Positions 57,650 through 64,000 of a stretch of 64,000 bases of DNA are shown here, piece after piece. The position numbers and the translations under genes were made by a program. The stretch is from Polyangium spumosum (GTDB lineage Bacteria; Myxococcota_A; Polyangia; Polyangiales; Polyangiaceae): NCBI RefSeq assembly GCF_009649845.1, contig NZ_WJIE01000001.1:1225054-1289053 (forward strand). The letters run 5' to 3'. Every line of letters begins with the position of its first letter. Position 1 is the first letter of the stretch. The notes under the pieces are model-generated. The model was given only the letters and a program-made list of their open reading frames with translations, was not told the origin of the DNA and made no database searches.

Positions 57650-59150
57650 AGATCGAATCCTCCGCGGGCGCCACCTCGCAGGCCCCGATGCTGTGCTGAC
57701 CCTTCCCCCGCCTCCGGCGTGATTTCCCCAAGAAATCCTGGCGCTCGTCGACCGGATCGTCCATCGCGCCCCGGGCCGCCGGCGACGCCGGCAGGAGCGT
57801 GAAATCGCCCCTCGCCGGATCCCTGAAGAGCTGCGACATCGACAGGGAGAGCGAATGCTTGTCCTGGCCGAGCTTCTTGCGCCAGTGCGCGAGCGGCCGC
57901 ACGTCGTCGCCCAGGGCCACGCGGTCGAGGACGTTCCCGTCGCTCTCGACGAGCTTCGCGTCTTTCTCCGTCACGAGCTCGAGCCCCGCGCGCCGCTTGT
58001 CCTGATGGAGCAGGATGTTGTTGCGCACCACGTTCGGCCCCACGCTCAGCCGGAGCTGCAGCGCGTGCCGCGCCCCGCTCGGCATCACCACCGTGTTGTG
58101 CGCGATCGTCAGCCCCTTCGGACCAAAACGGCCGTCCCCGTCCGCGTCCTTGTCCACCTCCGTCCCGTCTTCGTCCCCGAACGCCGCGATCCCCGACGCG
58201 GCGTTGTCGTAGAGCACGTTCCCCTGGACGATCGAGTCGTGCACGCCGTCGAGGTTGATGGCCGCGCCGCGCCGTTTGTTCTGGTTGGCGAGCGCGCCGC
58301 TGCCATTGCCGATGATCAGGTTGCGCTCGATCGACGCCCCGGTCACGAGCCCGTCGGCCACGCCGTCGTACAAGGGCTTGCCGTACTTGTCGACCTCGGG
58401 CTTCTCCCGCATGTCGGCGTTGATCTGGATGCCGCAGCCGTCGTTGTCGCGTACCACGTTCGCCCGGATGACGGGCCTGTCGCCGCTGTTCGACACGTAG
58501 ATCCCGTGCTCGCGCCGGCTCCTGCGGGTCTCGTTGTGCTCGATGGTCAGGTCGTCCGCGAACGACGAGAAGATCCCCCAGCGCCCGTTGTCGAAATACG
58601 ACCCGTTCCGGATCGTGACGTTCTTCCCGTAAAACACCGCGACCGCGGCCCGGGGCGCGCCCTGCGACGCGATCCCGTCGAGGACGACGTGGCGCGCGTT
58701 CCGGAGGATGATGTTGTCCCGGCAATGGTACTTGTTCTTGCAATCGCGATCCGGGTTCACCATGGCGCGCCTGCCGATGGCGAATATCGTGATCGGCCGC
58801 CCCGGCTCGCCGCGGAGCCCGTCCACGGTGAAGCGCTCGTATTCCCCGTCTTCCACGAGCAGCACGTCGCCCGGCGCCGTCGCGAGCTTCACGCCGCGCT
58901 GGATTTGCCGGCAAGGGTGGGCATCCGAGCAATCGTTGACGTCGTTGCCGAGCGGGGAAACCCGGAATCGCCTCCCGCCCGAGGGCGGCACGGACCTGTC
59001 CTTCGCGGGCCCCACCGCCGCGAGGTTCTGCATTCGCGGCGGCCCCGCGTGGGCCTCGGTCGACGTCCCCGCGTCGTGGTCGCCGGGCGAGGCCGAGCGC
59101 GAGCACGCAAGGAGCAAGACAAGCGGAGCGGCGCCCAAGAGAACACGCAT
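57609..59150 (-). CDS. right-handed beta-helix lipoprotein
   Basis: 513 residues. ATG 59150 chosen: GGAGG 7 bases upstream and a compact signal with lipobox LLAC at residue 16; the longer frame to 59399 has neither. Parallel beta-helix pattern (about 60-430): GDVLLVEDGEYERF, NIILRNARHVVLDGI, NGRWGIFSSFADDLTIEHNE, REHGIYVSNSGDRPVIRANVV, with a DUF1565-like N-terminal FRVSPLGNDVNDCSDAHPCRQI. Such folds are often polysaccharide lyases or hydrolases, but no catalytic residues can be assigned. Confidence 0.87.
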   Translation of the reverse strand: MRVLLGAAPLVLLLACSRSASPGDHDAGTSTEAHAGPPRMQNLAAVGPAKDRSVPPSGGRRFRVSPLGNDVNDCSDAHPCRQIQRGVKLATAPGDVLLVEDGEYERFTVDGLRGEPGRPITIFAIGRRAMVNPDRDCKNKYHCRDNIILRNARHVVLDGIASQGAPRAAVAVFYGKNVTIRNGSYFDNGRWGIFSSFADDLTIEHNETRRSRREHGIYVSNSGDRPVIRANVVRDNDGCGIQINADMREKPEVDKYGKPLYDGVADGLVTGASIERNLIIGNGSGALANQNKRRGAAINLDGVHDSIVQGNVLYDNAASGIAAFGDEDGTEVDKDADGDGRFGPKGLTIAHNTVVMPSGARHALQLRLSVGPNVVRNNILLHQDKRRAGLELVTEKDAKLVESDGNVLDRVALGDDVRPLAHWRKKLGQDKHSLSLSMSQLFRDPARGDFTLLPASPAARGAMDDPVDERQDFLGKSRRRRGKGQHSIGACEVAPAEDSIFKASPVGPRARQR

Positions 59151-59427
59151 CACAGCACCTCCGCGTGGCGTGAAAGGTAGCGCCGTCATCGGCACCGTCA
59201 CGATAAAACGCGAGACAACATACAAACCTGCCGTCCGGGACGCGGAGGAGACCGTCCACGGCGGGGCGGGTTCGTCCGAAGCGCGTACCCGAGCGCACCT
59301 CGCCTGCCTGGACGAACCTCCCCGAACACCCCCTCGACCCGCGCGCGTGATGCGCCTAGACTCGCGCCGCCTCGTCACGGGACGCGGCATCCCATCCATC
59401 CATTTCCCCCTCTCCCTGGAGTCAGCC

Positions 59428-59841
59428 GTGGCCGCCGGACGAACGCGCGTTCAATACGATTGCAACAAGTGCGTGGCATTTTGCTGCTCCATCTACGAGC
59501 GCGTCGAGGTGACGACCAAGGACGTCAAGCGGCTCGCCGCCCATTTTGGCGTCACCCCCGAGGTCGCCGAAAAACGCTTCACCGTGCACCGATTCGGCGG
59601 CCGCATCCTCCGCCGCAAGAGGGACCCGTTCTTCGGCAAGGCCTGCAAATTCCTGCACCCCGAGACCCGCGGCTGCACCATCTACGAAGGCCGCCCCCAG
59701 GCCTGCCGCGAATACCCCGGAAAGAGCCGCTGCGGCTACTACGAGGTCCTCCAATTCGAACGCGAGATCCAGGACGACCCCACCATCGTCCCCATCGTCC
59801 GCCTCACCTTCAAGAAGCAGCTCCTCAAAGCCGCCCGCTGA
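59428..59841 (+). CDS. YkgJ-family Cys-cluster protein
   Basis: 137 residues from GTG 59428, with GGAG 7 bases upstream; the ATG at 59350 would add an unconserved stretch. Conserved Cys pattern CNKCVAFCC (residues about 12-20), CKFL, and GCTIYEGRPQACREYPGKSRCGYY: the UPF0153/YkgJ zinc- or iron-chelating family. Function in metal handling is a family guess. Not linked to neighbours. Confidence 0.9.
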   Translation: MAAGRTRVQYDCNKCVAFCCSIYERVEVTTKDVKRLAAHFGVTPEVAEKRFTVHRFGGRILRRKRDPFFGKACKFLHPETRGCTIYEGRPQACREYPGKSRCGYYEVLQFEREIQDDPTIVPIVRLTFKKQLLKAAR

Positions 59842-60043
59842 TCCCGCCTCCTGCAGGCGAGATCACCGACCCCCCCACGACGCGTGCTCGACCACGCGAT
59901 CCCCCGCCCTCACCGCCAATCTACACCTCCGGCGTGATTTTTCACGAATAGCTCCTCCGCGGCGATGACGCGTGGTGTCGTCTTTTTGATCGCAGGGCTC
60001 GGCCCCCTTGCGTGCCTCGCCTGCCTTTTCGTAGGCTGGGCCA

Positions 60044-61888
60044 ATGGCGATCCTCGATCTCTCCTTCGAGTCCGGCGAGCAGAGCCTCTCGGTGCGGCAC
60101 TTCTCGGTGCACGAGGGCATCTCCACGCTCTTCAGCGCCAGCGTCGTGGCGCGCTCGCCGAAGGAGGACATCGACCTCGAATCGCTCGTCGGCAAGGCCG
60201 GAGGCCTGCTCGCGATCGGCAACCTCAACGTGCCGCGCGCGTGGACCGGCGTCGTCAGCCACGCCGAGCAGATCGACGTCGAGCCGCCGACGGGCACCTC
60301 GCTCGGACTCTCGACCTACCTCATCCGCATCGTGCCCACGATGTGGCTGCTCACGCAGCGCAAGGGCAACCGCATCTTCCAGAAGATGTCGATCCCCGAC
60401 ATCGTGAAGAAGATCCTCGGCGAGTACGGCATCGAGCCGAAGATGAAGCTCTCCGAGCCGCACCCCGAGCACGAGTACCGCGTCCAGTACGGCGAGACCG
60501 ATTTCGCCTTCGTGAGCCGCCTGCTCGAGGAAGAGGGCATCTCGTACTGGTTCGGCCAGGCGCTCCGCGGCAACACGCTGCTCACCGAGCTGCACGTCTG
60601 CGACGCGCCCACGCGCGGCGAGGCGCGCCCGCCCATCCGCCACGCGGAGAACCCGAACCAGCCGGGCAACAACGAGTGGATGTGCCGCGTCCACCTCGCC
60701 CACCAGGTCCGCCCCGGCGCCGCGATGATCCGCGACTACGACTTCGAAAAACCCAAGTTCCTCCTCCGCGGCGAGGCCGAGAAGACGAAGAAGGAGGACT
60801 TCTTCGAGCAATACGTCTACGAGCACGGCGCCTTCACCGACGACAAGGAGGGCAAGCGCCGCGCGGACATCCTCCTCGAGGCCGAGCGCCGCACGAAGCG
60901 CGTCGTCTCCTACGAGGCGAACGCGTTCGATCTCGCGCCCGGCGTGATCTTCAGCATCGACAACCACCCGCGCGAGGACCTCGACCCGAGCAAGAAGCTG
61001 CTCGTGCTCGAGGCGCTGCACGAGGGCACGCCCGACGGCGAGTGGACGCTCTCCGGCGAGGCCACGTTCACCGACGTGTTGCACAGGCCCGCGCAGCGCA
61101 CGCCGCGCCCCAAGATCAACGGCCTGCAGAGCGCGTTCGTCGTCGGGCCGAAGGGCGAGGAGATCTACACCGACGAGTACGGCCGCGTGCGCGTGCAGTT
61201 CCACTGGGATCGCGACGGCAAGTACGACGAGAACTCGACCTGCTGGATCCGCGTGAGCCAGGGCTGGGCCGGCGCCGCGTACGGCATGATGACGATCCCG
61301 CGCGTCGGGCAGGAGGTGCTCGTCGGCTTCTGGGAGGGGAACCCGGACGAACCCGTCATCGTCGGCCGCCTCTACAACGGCAAGAACCGCGTCCCGTACA
61401 AGCTGCCCGACGAGAGGACGAAGAGCACCTGGAAGACGAACAGCTCGCCGACGAACGGCGGCTTCAACGAGATCATGTTCGAGGACAAGGCGGGCAAGGA
61501 GCTCTTGTTCGTCCAGGCGCAGCGTGATCTCTCGAAGCTCGTGAAGCGCAACGAGACCGAGCGCACCGGCGCGAACCGCACGATGGTCGTGGGCGCGAAC
61601 CGGTCGAGCGTCGTCGGCGCCGTCGACACCACGCTCGTCGGCTCGAAGTACACGCTCCTCATGGCCAAGCCCAAGGACCTCAAGGTCGAGGCCATGGGCA
61701 ACCCCGACGTCGAGAAGCAGGAGACCATGATCGAGATGGTCGACGGCAAGATCACGCTGACCACGGGCAAGGCCACGATCGTGCTCGACGGACCCACGAT
61801 CACGCTCAAGGCCGACGGCAACATCAAGCTGAACGCGGGCGGCGAGGTCGTCATCCACGGCGGCCCGTTCGTGAAGATCAACTGCTAG
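60044..61888 (+). CDS. vgrG: T6SS spike protein VgrG (TssI)
   Basis: Trimeric spike tip that carries effectors. 614 residues, normal for a VgrG without a fused effector. N-terminal gp27-like region (residues about 1-350: EYGIEPKMKLSE, QYGETDFAFVSRLLEEEGISYWF), gp5-like OB fold (about 370-450: VGPKGEEIYTDEYGRVRVQFHWDRDG, WIRVSQGWAG), then the beta-needle to the C-terminus (GGEVVIHGGPFVKINC). The PAAR gene starts 9 bases after its stop. About 26 kb from the tss genes; likely a separate effector module. Confidence 0.96.
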   Translation: MAILDLSFESGEQSLSVRHFSVHEGISTLFSASVVARSPKEDIDLESLVGKAGGLLAIGNLNVPRAWTGVVSHAEQIDVEPPTGTSLGLSTYLIRIVPTMWLLTQRKGNRIFQKMSIPDIVKKILGEYGIEPKMKLSEPHPEHEYRVQYGETDFAFVSRLLEEEGISYWFGQALRGNTLLTELHVCDAPTRGEARPPIRHAENPNQPGNNEWMCRVHLAHQVRPGAAMIRDYDFEKPKFLLRGEAEKTKKEDFFEQYVYEHGAFTDDKEGKRRADILLEAERRTKRVVSYEANAFDLAPGVIFSIDNHPREDLDPSKKLLVLEALHEGTPDGEWTLSGEATFTDVLHRPAQRTPRPKINGLQSAFVVGPKGEEIYTDEYGRVRVQFHWDRDGKYDENSTCWIRVSQGWAGAAYGMMTIPRVGQEVLVGFWEGNPDEPVIVGRLYNGKNRVPYKLPDERTKSTWKTNSSPTNGGFNEIMFEDKAGKELLFVQAQRDLSKLVKRNETERTGANRTMVVGANRSSVVGAVDTTLVGSKYTLLMAKPKDLKVEAMGNPDVEKQETMIEMVDGKITLTTGKATIVLDGPTITLKADGNIKLNAGGEVVIHGGPFVKINC

Positions 61889-61897
61889 GAGCCCGCC

Positions 61898-63160
61898 ATG
61901 CCGCAAGCCGCACGCAAAGGCGATCTGACGGTCCACGGCGGCGTGATCGCCGAGGGTTCGCCCGACGTCACGATCGGCGGGATGCCCGCCGCGCGCCTGA
62001 TCGACAAACACATCTGCCCGCTGCACGGACCCGGGCCCGTCACGAAGACCTCGGAGACGGTCTTCATCAACAAGGTCGGCGTCGCGCGCGTGGGCGACGC
62101 GTGCACGTGCATGGCGCCCTCCACGGCCCTCGGCGGGGGCAACGCCGAAAAACCCGACCAGGGATCGTGGAAGCTCAACGCGGACGGCGTCGCCACGCGA
62201 GAGAGCAAGGTCGAGGGCGAGGGCACGGGCAAGTCGCTCAGAGAGGCGGTCGACAACGCGGCCGACGACGCGCTCGGCAACGCGATGAGCCCCGATCCGA
62301 AGGCCAACCAGTGGCAACCCAAGGTCGCGGTCGGCGCCAACCGCGAGCTCTGGAGCGCGACGACCATCCCCAAGGGCCACGACGGCAAACCCCTCGACAA
62401 CTACACGGACTGGTTCTCGGGCTCGACGCAGGGTTCCATCGGGGCAAACGCCGAGTTCGAGAGCGTTCGCGACATGAAGGCGAACGCCGGCGGCAAGGCC
62501 GAGATCGAGGGCTCGCTCTTCCGCGCGGCGGGCAAGGCCGGCGACGCGGACGGGTGGGGCGAGGTCTCGGGCGAGGCGAAGGTCCTCACGGCGAAGGCCG
62601 ACGCAAACGCGGGCGGGCAGTTCGAGGTCAAGGACGGGAGGGTCGAGGCGGCGTACGTCGAAGCGGGCGCAGGCGCGGGCGCGTCGGTCGTCGAGGGCAA
62701 GGTCTCGGGGAAGAAGTCCGTGACGCTCTTCGGCCTCAAGATCAGCGCGGAGGGCGAGGGCTCGGGGGCGCTGCTCACGGCGGAGGCGCGCGCGAGCGCG
62801 TTCGCGGGTTACCGCGACGGCAAGTTCCAGATGGGGTTCGGCGCGAAGGTCGGCGCGTTGCTCGCGGGCCTCGGCTTCAAGCTCAACATCACGATCGAGC
62901 GGGCCGAGGAGGAGAAAAAAGAGCCGAAGGAGATCCCCGGCATGCCCGGCGTGATCGGCATCGACACGATCGCGATCGGCTGCATGACCGTGCTCATCGG
63001 CGGCAACCCGCCCGCGTACCGCCCCGGCGCGCCCGCGCCGGACAAGGCGCCCGGCGTCATCGTCGACGCGATCGGCATCCGCAACAAATCCCAGGCGATG
63101 ACGCTCAAGGCCGCGAAGCGCGCGGCCTCGCCGTTCACGCCGATCAAGTGTGATTTCTGA
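61898..63160 (+). CDS. PAAR-domain protein with long insertion; candidate T6SS effector or carrier
   Basis: 420 residues. AGGAG overlaps the vgrG stop 7 bases before ATG 61898. Residues 1-75 are PAAR: RKGDLTVHGGVIAEGSPDVTIGG, PAARLIDKHICPLHGPG, VFINKVGVARVGDACTC. The closing PAAR hairpin does not follow; instead about 270 residues (80-350) intervene, rich in Gly, Ala, Lys and Glu with repeated AG/EG motifs, and the missing piece appears at about 355-375 as IDTIAIGCMTVLIGGNPPAY. I infer a PAAR tip with an inserted cargo or toxin domain. The DUF4123 adaptor gene follows. Confidence 0.82.
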   Translation: MPQAARKGDLTVHGGVIAEGSPDVTIGGMPAARLIDKHICPLHGPGPVTKTSETVFINKVGVARVGDACTCMAPSTALGGGNAEKPDQGSWKLNADGVATRESKVEGEGTGKSLREAVDNAADDALGNAMSPDPKANQWQPKVAVGANRELWSATTIPKGHDGKPLDNYTDWFSGSTQGSIGANAEFESVRDMKANAGGKAEIEGSLFRAAGKAGDADGWGEVSGEAKVLTAKADANAGGQFEVKDGRVEAAYVEAGAGAGASVVEGKVSGKKSVTLFGLKISAEGEGSGALLTAEARASAFAGYRDGKFQMGFGAKVGALLAGLGFKLNITIERAEEEKKEPKEIPGMPGVIGIDTIAIGCMTVLIGGNPPAYRPGAPAPDKAPGVIVDAIGIRNKSQAMTLKAAKRAASPFTPIKCDF

Positions 63161-63176
63161 GGGGGAACGAGGCTCG

Positions 63177-64000
63177 ATGGACACCGGCATACACGAGCGC
63201 GAGTCTCCCCTCGTCACGACCGCGGCCTTCGCCGACGGGATCGAGCGCCTCGCGGCTTCGGGTCGCCTCTTCGCCGCGGTCGACGCGGCCGACGCGCCGT
63301 ACGTCGCGGAGAAGGCCGCCGAAGCCGGCCCCCTCGGCGCCGTCTGTCTCTACAAACCGCGGGACGCGGCCGAGTGGGCTGACGCGGCGCCGTACCTCTT
63401 CCAGGTCGATTCTGCGGCGTGGACGTGGCTGCGCGAGGGCCTCGCAGAGGATCCGAGCCTCTGCGTCTTCGTGATCGCCGACACGAACCTCGAGGGCGTG
63501 CGGCGGCATTTTCGCCGCTACCTCGTGGTCCAGTCGCCGGCGGGCACGAAGATGAACTTCCGCTTCTACGATCCGCGCGTGCTCGTCACGTGGCTCGACT
63601 GCTGCACGGCGCTCGAGCTCGACGATTTCTACGGCCCGGTGAGCGAGTTCGGCATCCCCACGGAGGACGGCCTCGGCGCGCTCTTCTGGAAGCGCGTCAT
63701 CGAGGGCGCGCCGCGGCGGCGCGAGGACGTGCTCTACAAGCTCCGCCCCGCGCAGATGCGCGCCTTCTCGAAGGCGACCGAGGAGCGCTTCACCGATCGC
63801 ACGGTGAATTTCCTCCAGGCGCAGTTCCCGGACGCGCGGGAGGAGCCGAGGCCCCAGCTCAAGTTCTTCGTCGCGGACCAGATCGACAGGGCGCGCTCGA
63901 TGCACGGGTTCTCGACCGAGCTCGAGCTCGTGACATACGTCATCACGGCCTGGGCGCTCGGCGGTGATTTCGACACGGCGATGCCTGCCGTGGCGGAGAC
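63177..64000 (+). CDS. DUF4123 T6SS effector adaptor (3' end outside window)
   Basis: 274 residues visible, frame open to the window end. ATG 63177, 17 bases after the PAAR stop. RRHFRRYLVVQSPAGTKMNFRFYDPRVLVTWL is the DUF4123 signature; the C-terminal part (FSTELELVTYVITAWALGGDF) also fits. Such adaptors load specific effectors onto the cognate VgrG and are normally followed by the effector gene, which should lie just beyond base 64000. Confidence 0.88.
   Translation, partial: MDTGIHERESPLVTTAAFADGIERLAASGRLFAAVDAADAPYVAEKAAEAGPLGAVCLYKPRDAAEWADAAPYLFQVDSAAWTWLREGLAEDPSLCVFVIADTNLEGVRRHFRRYLVVQSPAGTKMNFRFYDPRVLVTWLDCCTALELDDFYGPVSEFGIPTEDGLGALFWKRVIEGAPRRREDVLYKLRPAQMRAFSKATEERFTDRTVNFLQAQFPDAREEPRPQLKFFVADQIDRARSMHGFSTELELVTYVITAWALGGDFDTAMPAVAE

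Noticed and set aside
53044-57699. 1551-codon + strand frame through the 21-bp array
   Set aside because: Out of frame with the lipoprotein at 53966; open because the 21-bp unit has no stops and because of GC bias.

Overview
The window is uniformly GC-rich, and almost all coding codons end in G or C. Its style is that of a large-genome soil myxobacterium, most likely order Polyangiales (Polyangium/Sorangium relatives). This placement is inference from high GC, many lipoproteins with Gly/Ser-rich linkers and Cys-rich tails, a Ser/Thr kinase, several FHA proteins, and a very wide type VI secretion (T6SS) locus. No rRNA, tRNA, CRISPR array or insertion sequence was recognised.

Layout. (1) 1-3.6 kb: glyoxylate shunt pair aceB (5' end outside the window) and aceA, then convergent murI. 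(2) 3.7-17.4 kb: T6SS core. A single-chain TssB-TssC-like fusion on the + strand faces an eight-gene minus-strand operon, tssJ-tssK-tssL-tssM-tagF-tssA-tssB-tssC. (3) 17.5-22.0 kb: an island inside the T6SS locus. It holds a tightly coupled DUF262 / AAA ATPase / unknown operon plus one orphan gene, and it is bounded by two inverted copies of a structured palindromic element. (4) 22.1-33.6 kb: T6SS continues with clpV, a LysM lytic transglycosylase, tagH (FHA), a PAP2-like membrane protein, a lipoprotein, and tssE-tssF-tssG. (5) 33.9-37.7 kb: lipoproteins and a zinc-ribbon/FHA protein. (6) 37.9-42.4 kb: lon, an FGE-like protein, fmt. (7) 42.4-44.0 kb: an AAA ATPase / Toprim-like pair. (8) 44-47.4 kb: deoC, an aldehyde dehydrogenase and a Cys-less aldehyde dehydrogenase partner, one operon. 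(9) 47.5-53 kb: alpha/beta hydrolase, pentapeptide-repeat protein, Cys-rich lipoprotein, Ser/Thr kinase, 2-hydroxyacid dehydrogenase and an unknown gene pair. (10) 53.1-53.9 kb: a duplicated dehydrogenase tail followed by 27 in-phase copies of a 21-bp repeat. (11) 54-59.8 kb: an IPT/NHL-type lipoprotein, a beta-helix lipoprotein and a YkgJ-type Cys protein. (12) 60-64 kb: a T6SS effector-delivery set, vgrG, a PAAR protein split by a long insertion, and a DUF4123 adaptor that runs off the end.

Together the T6SS genes supply baseplate (TssE, F, G, K, A), membrane complex (TssJ, L, M), sheath (TssB, C and the fusion), recycling ATPase (ClpV), regulators (TagF, TagH) and spike (VgrG, PAAR). No Hcp (TssD) gene is present. 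The most novel-looking items are the element-bounded island, the TssBC fusion, the split PAAR protein, the ATPase/Toprim pair and the compound 21-bp repeat array.
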